64,000 nt of DNA, from NCBI GenBank assembly GCA_018806915.1, contig JAGKQI010000053.1:310001-374000 (forward strand), read 5' to 3'. How positions within the stretch are numbered: the first letter of the stretch is position 1; every line of letters begins with the position of its first letter. The notes beneath the pieces were generated by a model. It did no database searches. It saw only the letters and a list, made by a program, of their open reading frames with translations, and was not told where the DNA came from. The translations under genes and the position numbers were made by a program. This DNA comes from Phytophthora colocasiae (lineage: Eukaryota; Oomycota; Peronosporomycetes; Peronosporales; Peronosporaceae). Below, piece after piece: positions 1-9,536 of this stretch.

Positions 1-819
1 TTGCACCCAGAGGCGGAGCGCGAGAATCCGGGGCGGATACGTCCTCCAAGGCGAGGTGTGCCTGAGCCAGTTCAACCTGGTGATCCTCTGCCTCGCGTTC
101 CAGATACGCGACTTCGGCTCGAGCGGCGAGCAACTCCGCTTGGGTCCGCGTCAACTCCAACCTCAACCGAGCTTCCTCTGCTGTCGGGCGAGCCTGATCA
201 GCAGGCATGGCCATAGCCGCTTGTGGACCTTGGGAGGAATCGTTCCTCTGCCAGCGATCAAGGCTACGCTGAGTGAGGGTCAGAGTCATGACGCACGGCG
301 GCGAGCTCCCGTTCGCGATCCTGAAGCTCATCCCGGAGTTCAATCTCCGTCTCCCCGGCTATGCGAAGTTCGGCCAGCCGGAAGTCGAGATCCTCGAGCG
401 CAGAGTCTAGCCGCGCCTGGATCCGGGCCAGTCGCTGCTCAGACTCCCGTCGTTCGGCGTCGTGCTGGGCCCGCTGATCCTGCAAGGCGGCGATCGCGTC
501 CCCACCGATAGCATCTCCGGTTCCCGATCGCAGATGAGCGATTTCGGCGTTCAGCCGCAAAATCTCCTCCGCTTGGTCGTCCCGGAAGCGCTCCATATCC
601 TCCATGTCGGATCGCAACCGGCGAACGGTGTCGTCCAGGTGGTCCCGATCGCGACTCAAGGTCTCGCGCATCCGTTGGCTATGGGCCAGCCTCGCTTGCA
701 AGGTGACCAGCTCAGGGTTTGGGGTTGAGAAGCGGGAGGCCGTGGATCGGGCGGATCGGGCGAGTGCTCGCTCGAGGCGTTCTCGGCGTCAAGGGGGGCG
801 AGGAAGGCAGATCGGACAT
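1..819 (-). pseudogene. aORF (convergent ORF) of element X, N-terminal part
   Basis: This is the N-terminal portion of the element-specific antisense gene. The start ATG (817-819, minus) gives MSDLPSSPPLTPRTP, matching B's MSDPPPSPPLTPRTP. The frame is then lost and recovered at about 701, and runs down to about 264 as a charged coiled coil almost identical to the B copy. Below 264 the frame changes again. The gene is cut by the window edge. At least two frameshifts mean this copy is not intact. The family has no function known to me. Confidence 0.75.
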
Positions 820-913
820 TTCGAGAGAGTGGTGGCGCTTGAACGACTTGTGTTCCAGGTGGTGAATGTGGAAATAAACCCGAAGTGAGCTGCGGCAGCT
901 CAACTTACGTGCT

Positions 914-922
914 GGGGGCGGA
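914..922 (+). other. polypurine tract of element X
   Basis: GGGGGCGGA lies directly before the TGTGGTG start of the LTR. The same nine bases precede the 3' LTR of element A (9528-9536) and, reversed, of B (46,191-46,199). Position and conservation in three copies fit the plus-strand primer of reverse transcription. Confidence 0.7.
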
Positions 923-2460
923 TGTGGTGAAGCGGACGAAAAAATTTTCCCGGAGAGGCGATGTCAGCCACGAACCCGAATAGAGTCGGAACGAGCGACA
1001 GGGGGGACCTGTGATCGCCAGATCTGGGTCGAATCAGACGAAGGTACGATGGGTCCCGCCGGGAACAGGCAACGGAGACACCGGCGAAGAAGCAGGTGGA
1101 GCGGTGTTCGTGGGTGATCCGAATCCTGCCGGAGGAAGAATGGGGAAATCAAGGATGTTCTCGCGCGATCAACGATGACGGGGCCCCAAGCGAGCATGAT
1201 CAGCTTACCCTGGCGCCCCGAAGCCTCTAACAGCACGATCCAACCTTCCCGGGCGGCGACGAAGCGAGATCACGCAAGATCGCGCAATGATCCTCTCCGT
1301 ATAAGTACGAGATCAGCTCCGGATCAAGGTCAACCCCAGGCGCGACGCAGACTCTTCTGGTGGCCTGATCCGGATTCTTTGAAGGATTACCAAGCGGGAT
1401 CAGGCAGCGATCAAGCCTCGATTAAGTGCGAGATCAAGCTTCGGTTAGGTGCGAGATCAAGCTTCAGTTGGTGCGAGATCAAGCTTCGGTTAAGTGCGAG
1501 ACCAAGCTTCGGTTAAGTACGGAATCGGCTCAAGATCAGGGTTAGGGGAACCAAGCTAGGGATCAGCTTTGTAGCCAGTGTCATGTGATCGTAGGATAGT
1601 AAATCAGGATGGGATTAGTAGGCATAGGAATAACCATAAACAGACTCGAATTTACCTTCTAGTGCGCAAGTGGATTTCTTCAGGACCCAGGACAAGGGAA
1701 GAGGATAGCATATTGGCCTCCCCTTAGTGTTCCAGCAAGTCACTTCGCCCACCTAGCTACAGCTAAGACCGGATCCCCGATTTGGCCGGCTTACCTTACG
1801 CTAGTGTGAGGATCTATCGATATCTCAACAACCCCAAGGGACTCGAATTTGCCCTGAACCACTCAAGTGTCTTCGCTACGCCTGGAACCGGGAACTACAT
1901 TGGCCCTACAAGCGTCAGGAAGGTAAGGATACGTGACCTAGTATAGCGGTTAAGTCTGGATAATATATTGGCCAGCTTTGCCCTATCTAGTGAACTATCC
2001 TTTAAGTGCATACATCGGATCGGAAGGAATTGGTTGTTTAGCCTAAGGATCCCGTCGAATCTCGCCCCCTCAAGACCCCCCGCTATCGGAAGCGGAAAAC
2101 AACGAAAGGAAGGACTGAATCCCGAACATTGGACTATTGGAAGACCTGGATCAAGAACCAGGCACCCGGATCAAGGCTCGAGAACTCGCCTACGACCGGG
2201 ATCAAGTACCCCGAGGTGGAGTGAAGAACTTCCACGCCGCCTCAAACCCCTGCGTCACCCAAGACCTTCTTCTCGTCCCAAGACATCTTCAGAAGTTACC
2301 TGGAAGAGCGTAACCCGCCTACCGACGGGTACACAAGGTGAACACTACACGCAACAAGATCACGGATCATCGGGGAACCCCCTCCGTTAGTCGGTGTCTG
2401 GGCGCAAGTGGCGATCGCGATCGGCCTCAACCAGATTTTGGCCAGATCCGCTCCACCACA
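923..2460 (+). repeat. 3' LTR of element X (about 1.54 kb)
   Basis: It begins TGTGGTGAAG and ends CTCCACCACA, so the ends are inverted (TGTGGTG/CACCACA). It matches both LTRs of element B in reverse orientation over its length. Its last 200 or so bases are nearly identical to the end of the LTR at 9537-10,996, whereas the first part (U3) differs strongly from that one. It contains a short tandem array at 1408-1520. Confidence 0.85.
1408..1520 (+). repeat. about 23-bp tandem subrepeats in the LTR
   Basis: There are roughly five units of the pattern GAGATCAAGCTTCGGTTAAG with small changes. The same array, in reverse, lies in both LTRs of B (about 45,600-45,720 and 58,030-58,180) with different copy numbers. 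Its place within U3 suggests a promoter/enhancer role, which is inference. Confidence 0.75.
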
Positions 2461-5400
2461 AATCCGGGATCGGCTACCCCGGAGGAGATCGAGAAACTTC
2501 GACAAATTATTTGGAAGAAGCGACATCTCCTGATCGGAAAGGGAAACGCACTTCCTCCAGCGGCCAAGGGTGTTATATGCGATATCGACGTGGGTGACGC
2601 AAAGCCGATCGCACAACGAGTCCGAAAGGTGGCGCCACAGTTCCGCGAGAAAGTATCGGATCTCATCAAAGGACTCCTAGCTGCCAAGATCATCCGGCCA
2701 TCGACCTCGCCATGGGCATCGCCGATCGTGGTGATCATCAAGAAGAACGGTGTAGACATCCGACTATGTATCGATTATCGGCTGGTGAACGGTCTCACGA
2801 GGCTGATGATCTACCCAATGCCTCTGATCAATGACCTGTTAGAAGATCTTGACAAAGTTCTGTGGTACTGTTCATTAGACATGGCAAGTGGATTCTGGGT
2901 CGTGTCAATGACCGATCGAGCTCGCGCGATCTCAGCTTTCATCACCCCGTTCGGCCTCTTCGAGTGGAATCGCATGCCGTTCGGGCTGAAGAACGCCCCT
3001 CAGATCTATCAACGTCTTGTGGAAAACGCCCTATATGGATTTCTGAAGATCTCCCAGTCAGGGAATACGAAAGACTCTACAGATGTGTTTGAATCAGGGG
3101 TCCCGGAAGATCCTGGTCGCCCGTCGGTTCTAGGACGGAGATCTTACATCGACGATATCTTGATCACGGCTGGAACATGGGATCAAATGTGCGATCGGGT
3201 GGAAGACCTATTGGAGGCCTGTGATAAGTGGAATCTCTCGATCAGTGTGGCAAAGAGCTTCTGGGGCATGGATAAGGTGGAATATCTCGGACACAAAGTG
3301 TCGATCGATGGATTGAGGCAAACCCGAAAGACCTGAAGTCTCTGACGGATCTGCCATTCCCTGGGTCGCTCCGATCCATGCAATCGTTCCTGGGAAGTTT
3401 GAATTACTATAGTCGGTTCATCGAGGATTATGCGATCTATGCATCGGTCCTATATGAACTACGTGAAGTGGAGTTCGCAGAACTGGAAGAAGCGACCAGA
3501 TCTTCGAAAGATCATGGATAGTACGGACCCGATCAATCGAGATCCCGTTGCGCTTAAGTCGAATCAGGATGGATCACCCGACACCTTGACTCAAAAGGGG
3601 AATAGTACGCCGGATTTTAACTTGGGGGCGACGCCTCCCCCCTGTTCAAGCAAGGTCGGAGCCAATCTGGCCCAAAGAGCTGGCGACGAAAGGTGGGGTA
3701 GGGCACACAGGGCGTTTACAGCCTTGAAAACCAAGATCGCGTCGACCCCGATCCTTCGTCACTTCGACATGACAAAGTTACCCGTGGTGATCGTGTATGC
3801 CAGTGACTGGGCGATTTCCGCCGCACTAATGCAGGAACACGACCAGATCTACCACCCGGTCGCGTTTGCCAGCCGAACCTTGAAGACGAACGAGTTAAAC
3901 TATAATGTTGCCGAAAAGGAGGTGTTGGCTCTACTTCGGATCCTGGATCTACACTACACCCTGTTGGTGGGACGTCGGATCAAGGGTCTAACCAGACACT
4001 CCACGCTTGCCTGGCTGTTCAGGTCTGCCGGCCTTCAAGGGCGTCTGGGACAATGGTCTGCTCTCCTGTCCCCATGGACACTCGAGATCACGAAGTGTAC
4101 GAAGGGAGAGGATGAGATACTGGGGGCGATCGCAGCTAATATAACGCCTAGATCGGAGATCGACGAAGCCCTGATCGCGATCGCGCCACAGAAGGAACCA
4201 AGGCGTAAGATCCAGATGCCGATTCCCACCGTAGATCCAGGCGAGGAGCTATGGGTGGTAAGTTTCGACGGTTCGGCACGCGTGAAACGAGGAGGAGGCG
4301 CTTTCAGCGCGATCGTGTGGAGTTTGCCGGAGTGGAAAGTGATCAAAGCTAGATCAGACTATGCGGAGAGTCTTACTGTCAATGAAGCGGAATACCGTGG
4401 GCTCTTGCTAGGTCTTGGCATGATCGCACAGTTAGAACGCCGCCGTTTGGTCATTTGTGGCGATTCGAACCTAGTGATCCGACAAGTCCGGGGCGAGATC
4501 GACTGCAAGGCGCCAGGATTGACGTTACTGAAACAGAAGGTGCTAGATCACTTGCGGAATTGGGGAGATCATGAGCTGGTCCATGTGAAGAGAGACTGGA
4601 ACGGGAGCGCAGATAGCTTGGCAAGTGCCGCGCTGCAGCGAGGAAGCGGGATCGAGATCCACGATGAGGCAGTTCGGTGCGATCTGATCACCCTAAATCG
4701 GCTTGATGAGGTGTTGACCCCTCGAGTTGAAGATCGAACTGTGCAAGTGTCGGCAGTAGCCACGCGTGCAGCCCGAGCGCGACCTGATGCCGCCGTCCTG
4801 CAAGAAGAACTGATCCGGGAGATGCGGGTGGATCGGATCAGGCGAGCCCAGGACGAAGAGGTCTGGATCGCCGGACTAAAGAAGTACCTGGCTGGGCAGA
4901 TCGCGGATCTTACTCGAGCCGAATCTGGATCCTACGCCAAGATCGCCTCCGAGTACGAGGTAGATGAACAAGATCTGCTGTTTTACTGCCCACCAGGGCC
5001 GAGATCAAGTGGTGATCGCGACCGCCTGATGAGACTCGTAGTTCCAGAAACGCTACAGCAGGATGTCCTCCACCACTACCACACGACTCTGGAGGGAGGA
5101 CATCAAGGGATCGGACGCACTTATCAGCGAATCCGAGATCATTTCCACTGGAGGGGATTATATCGGAGCGTGCAGCGATACGTAGGCGAGTGTGTAGACT
5201 GTGAGACTGGAAAGGGGAGGCCCACGATCCGGGGCGAGTCGCCGGGGAATCTACAAGCGACGTACCCATTCCAGATCATAGCGATGGATCACATACCCTC
5301 TCTGCCCAGATCTAACAAAGGCAACACCGAGCTACTGATCTGGGTAGATCTGTTCACGGGATATGTGATCGCGAAGGCCAGTTCCTCCCGATCGGCCCAG

Positions 5401-6450
5401 ACCGTCGCGGAATCTTATGAAGAATGCGTGTTCCGCAGATTTGGTGCTAGCGAGATGATCAGGCACGATCGAGAACCGGGCTTCATGTCCGACTTCTTCC
5501 GATCGTTCAATAAGATCCTGGGGCAGCGACAACGGGCGACGATGGCCTACCGGCCACAAGCCGATGGGACTGCGGAACGGATGGTGCAAACGGCGACTAG
5601 GGCGATCAAGATGTATGTTCAAGATCTCGATCAAAAGGACTGGGATGAATACGCGGAGAGATTGACGTTCGCTATTAACACGGCTCACGATCGGGTTCGG
5701 GGAGATACCCCTCACTACCTGGTACATGAATGGGATCCGAGATCGACGTTGGAAGCAACGATCCCGATCGGATCGACCAGACGCCACGATCGCGATCCAA
5801 GACGGTGGAGATATCGGGTTCAGAGATACTACCAGCAGTCGCGAGAGCAGGTCAATGCTAGACTACGAGAGGCGATTGCAGATCGAGCCGATCGGCATAA
5901 TGAGGATGTCGATCCGCATCAGATCGAAGCTGGATCACGGGTTTGGGTTTGGCTGTATCTAGATCGTGTGAAGGAAGGATACGCGCGTAAACTCGCTCAC
6001 CTTTGGCACGGCCCGTTCCGTGTTACAGAGAAGCTCAACGAATTCACGATCAAGCTGGAGATCGCGGGATCTGATTACCATATCTTTCCAGTGGTCCATG
6101 TTTCTAAGCTAAAGCTAGTGCGGAATTTTCCGGATCGACCGCGGATCGAGTTGACGGTGGATGAAGCAGATCGGCTCGATTTCGATGAGATCCTCCTTCC
6201 GGAGGACAGTTGGGTCCCAGATCTGGATGCCGATGAGTACGAGGTCGAACGGATCTCGGACATGCGAAGTGGGAAACGGACTCGCTACGGCCGGATCTAT
6301 CGTGAATTCCTGGTGCACTGGGTCGGTTATGACGAACCAACTTGGGTTGACGAAGCTGATCTTAACTGTGGGACCATACTGAGCGCGTTCCTACGTGATC
6401 ATGCTAACCGAAATCGGTTTGGCGTGATGCAGTCGCACGAAGAGGTGTAG
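2461..6450 (+). pseudogene. Gypsy Pol of element A: RT, RNase H, aRNase H, integrase, chromodomain
   Basis: RT (about 2480-3350) has the LCIDYR motif and the YIDD active site at 3145-3156. The frame breaks near 3315, where one base is missing relative to B, and again near 3480; from there one frame runs to 6450. Next is the usual Gypsy RNase H region (about 3770-4020), with VYASD and TRH where TDAS and TDH are expected. A second, archaeal-type RNase H follows (about 4250-4640: FDGSA, NEAEYRG, GDSNLVI, DWNGSADSL). Integrase then shows an HHCC zinc region (about 5080-5210) and Asp/Asp/Glu core positions (MDH, HDREPGF, ADGTAERM). The C-terminus is a chromodomain (EFLVHWVGYDEPTW). An upstream ATG at 2338 lies in the LTR and is probably fortuitous. 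The frameshifts make this copy non-functional. Confidence 0.9.
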
Positions 6451-6824
6451 ACGCAGAGAAGGCGACGTGACCGGGTCACAACGCCGAGATCGCGGGTGCT
6501 GATCTGGATGTCTATCTGGATCAGATGTGGAGATTTTATATTTTTCGTGGAGATTTTATATTTTTCTTGTATATGCATGTGAAACCGGAGTGATTGGAAG
6601 GAAGATATGGAGATTTCGAGGATGCTAAGTGGGATCGAAACTGTGGAGCAAGTATGGAGATGAACGCTGATCTTTGAAGTTGGAGAAATTACGTGGGATT
6701 GAACGGAAGTTAAGCTGGAATCGAGATCGCGCGGTGAGGCACCGGATCGTGATGAAGAACATGTAGACGTACTGATCGACTCCAGGTTCAGCTGATCACC
6801 TCCGGACTGGCCGAGATCGCGAGA
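6451..6824. other. spacer between convergent pol and aORF (element A)
   Basis: About 375 bases separate the pol stop from the aORF stop. It is AT-richer than the rest of the element, with two copies of GAGATTTTATATTTTTC (about 6530-6565) and TATATGCATGTG. B has a related 0.4-kb spacer (49,091-49,501) sharing TTTATAT and TATATGCATGTG. It is a plausible site for both 3' ends; no gene is seen. Confidence 0.55.
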
Positions 6825-9410
6825 TCAAGGAGTCCCAGGAGGTGTAGGAGCCGGCGGGTTAAACTTGTTTTCGAGCCGTGGGATCTGCCGAGACGGGTGA
6901 TCTGCCGGCCGATCGCGGTAATGGTTACGCCAAAGGTCCTCTTGGTCGCATTCTGCCAACGCGGAGATCAGATCAGTGGGCTCCGGTCGGTTCAGAGTCG
7001 GCTGGGCCAGGTTGGCCATTCGAGAGGCCGATCCGGGATACCAGTATACCCGATCACGGATAGTGGGGAAGTGCAGGAAGTAGGGATCGAGCAGAAGATC
7101 GATGTCCGCCCACATCGCACGCATCATGGGCAGGAAGCGTCCCAATAGCAGCCGCCAACGTTCTCCGGTGCGGCTACGCCGTTGCCGACGCTCGAGGTAA
7201 TACCGACGGAGATCAGGATCAGCTTCATACATCGCCTTCGTGATCTCGAGATAATGGGTCGATTCCCAGTAGGCCTGCAAGTGATCTGACTCGAAGGCGG
7301 CGTAGGCATCCGCGATCTGCCCCAGCATGGTTCCAGCACGACGATGTAGACCGAGATCGAAGGTGAGGGGGGCCGGTCGGTTGCGGAGCACCTCCCAAGG
7401 TCGGGTAGCAAGTAGGGCCTGCACGTTGGGCCCAGTGATCAGGCTAGCCAACCAACCGACCCCGGCTCGGGAAGGGTGATTAGCCGGTGATCTCGCGGGG
7501 TAGAGGAATCCGGGAGGTAGCAGCAGCCTCTTGGACAATGTGGAGAGGATCATACCGACGATCGCCAAAGTTCCGATGAACATCGGATCCCACGGGAAGA
7601 CATCACCAGCCGCAAACTGCCGGACGTTCGCATACCCGGGAATAGACGAGCTGATCGCGAACAGAGGAGGGTGCAGCTGGGGGCGCGGCGAGCCGCCGGG
7701 AGAGCCGCCACCCGGAGATCCCCCACCGGGAGGGCTCCCGCCAGCTGGACTACCCCTCGGGGACCCCTGAGGAGAAGTGATCGGAGTCTGTGGGGAACTG
7801 CCGCCCGGAGGTGTCGGCTGCGCCGGAGGCGTCGAAGGAGCAGACCCCCCTTGATCACCGGATGCTGGAGGAGGATTTCCATGCCGGCGGTGCCACGACA
7901 GCGATCGGAGTATCGTAGCCCGAAGAGCGTCGTCGGATCCAGCGCCAGAATCCTCTTCGTCATCGTCATGCTCCGGATCGGGCTTGCGTTTGGACCGATC
8001 CGAGCCACCCTTCTTCGGGGAAGGTGCTTCCACGGTCACTTGCGAGGTGGCCTGGGTGCGATCTGCTTCCTCCGCATCCGGCCCAGTCGGGATCGCGGGT
8101 TCAGGACCCAGATCGAAACTCTCTGGGTCTTCCTCGTGCTTTTCTTCGAGCTCGGTCGCCTGGGCCTGGCCACCAGGTTGGTCTCCAGCGGGAACGTCAG
8201 GTGTGGCCGCGTCGTGATCGGTCGGGGGAGGCTCCGTCCGCGAGGCCTTGTGCGGGGGCGATGTAGCAGGAGATGGGGGCGGACTGAGAGCACGTTTGAC
8301 CCCCCGTTCATCTTGAGCAGCGCGGAGCCGAGACACCATTTCGGTCAGGACGTTGGTAGTGGCCCATACGTTATCTTCCGCCTGATCGTAGTTCTCCTGC
8401 AGTGCTTGAAGACTCGCTTCTAACTCCTGCACTTCGGCATGGGTACCGATCAGATCATCCTCTACGACAAACAGAATATGAGTGATCATGGTCAGGTGGA
8501 GGGGGATCTAGACTATATGCGTACCTAGACGAGTGGATCGTTGTCGCTCGGTGCTGAGATCCGTCTGTGCTCTGTCGCGATCTGCGAACGCTTGGTCTCG
8601 TTCCACAAGTAGGCGATCCCGCTCCGAGGTGACTCGGTTCAGTTCAGAGTTAGCGTGGGCGAGTTGATCGGTGACCAGGTCACGTTCGGCAGCGATACTG
8701 GTCAGGTAAGCGGTCGCTCGGGCGGAGTCCGCCAAGGCTCGATCTCGCTCAGCCAGGGCCAATCGGGTGGGAGCCCCGGTCGAAGGCGTGGGGCTGGAAT
8801 CCAGTTGGAGATGTGCAAGATCAGCCGAGATCCGGTTGTAGCTGGCCTTGGCGGTGACGGAGTCTTGCTTCGCCTCGGCCAGATCGCAAGCATGGATCCG
8901 GGCTTCCGCCTGGAGATCCTGGATCTCGTTAGTGGCTTGTTCCACCTCTTCAGTCAAACGATCCCGGTCCTCTGTAGCTCGATCTAGGTCTGCCTGGGCA
9001 GAGTTGAGACGCCGCGCGAACTCGTCGCGTTCCGATCGGAGCTGGTGAACCTGCATACGCAACCCATCGAGATCAGAGGCTTCCTCCGCGAGATCAGCGA
9101 TCTCGCGCTCCAGACGCGCGATCTCGCCCTGCTGGTCCGCCCGGAACCGCTCCATGGCGTCGACATGCGCCCGAAGTTCCATGGCTTCACGACTTAGCTG
9201 ATCGCGTTCGCGCACCAGGCGATCACGCCCTGGACTGCCCGGCATCGGCCCAGTCTCATCGGATGAGAGCGGGCGCGCGTGGTCTGGAGCCGGACCCGAC
9301 GAACGTCGCGAGATGTCGGAGTGGGGAGATGGCGGACCGTCAGGAGATCTTGGGGAATCGGGAGGTGTAGGCAGATAATCGCTCCCAGGATCACTTCCTT
9401 GCTGACTCAT
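6825..9410 (-). pseudogene. aORF of element A: coiled-coil/Pro-rich protein with conserved C-terminal domain
   Basis: This is a single 862-codon frame interrupted once, by TAG at 8508-8510; codons before (9410-8508) and after (8489-6825) are in phase. It starts MSQQGSDPGSDYLPTPPDSP, a Ser/Pro/Asp-rich head. Next is a charged heptad coiled coil (residues about 45-380, spanning the stop), then an acidic Ser/Pro and Pro-Gly linker (GGSPPGGGSPGGGSPGG). It ends in a globular domain of about 230 residues with LTFDLGLH, YWESTHYLEIT, YYLERRQRRSRTG and IPRLENKFNPPAP. The same motifs recur in B although the two proteins are otherwise strongly diverged. No catalytic motif, zinc knuckle or membrane segment is evident. 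It could be an accessory structural or envelope-like factor; function unknown. The gene is convergent to pol and starts about 130 bases from the 3' LTR. Confidence 0.8.
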
Positions 9411-9474
9411 GGAGACTGGAAGGGATCAGTTGATGGTGGTCGAAGTGTTGTCGGGGTGACTTGTGCCTTGGGCT

Positions 9475-9492
9475 GAAGATTGGAGAATGAGA
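9475..9492 (-). promoter_or_regulatory. oomycete initiator-like element upstream of aORF
   Basis: Read on the minus strand this is TCTCATTCTCCAATCTTC, close to the oomycete core promoter consensus (Inr TCAYTYY followed by a CAWTTT-like stretch). It lies about 65-80 bases before the aORF ATG at 9410, inside the element between aORF and 3' LTR, and so could drive antisense transcription. Called by eye. Confidence 0.5.
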
Positions 9493-9536
9493 CCTGAAGT
9501 GGACCGAGACGGACCAACTTGCAGGCTGGGGGCGGA

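Larger units (their letters stand above)
1..2460 (+). mobile_element. Gypsy chromovirus element X, 3' end only
   Basis: The window opens inside a Ty3/Gypsy element read on the plus strand. Visible are the start of its convergent aORF (on the minus strand), a polypurine tract (GGGGGCGGA, 914-922) and the full 3' LTR (923-2460). Reverse-complemented, 1-2460 matches the corresponding end of element B (44,889 to about 47,100), so X belongs to the same subfamily as B. Immediately after the LTR the sequence continues as the RT region of element A, in phase with the homologous point inside B's pol. I infer that X integrated into A between protease and RT. The rest of X, and the 5' part of A, would lie left of the window. 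Confidence 0.8.

Noticed and set aside
1408..1520. CRISPR-like array
   Set aside because: Units are contiguous without unique spacers and lie in a eukaryotic LTR.
2338..2460. ATG and open frame starting in the LTR and reading into RT of element A (also 10,874 into the coiled coil)
   Set aside because: The same frame occurs at two LTR ends followed by unrelated sequence, so the fusion is a by-product of the LTR frame being open, not a real start.
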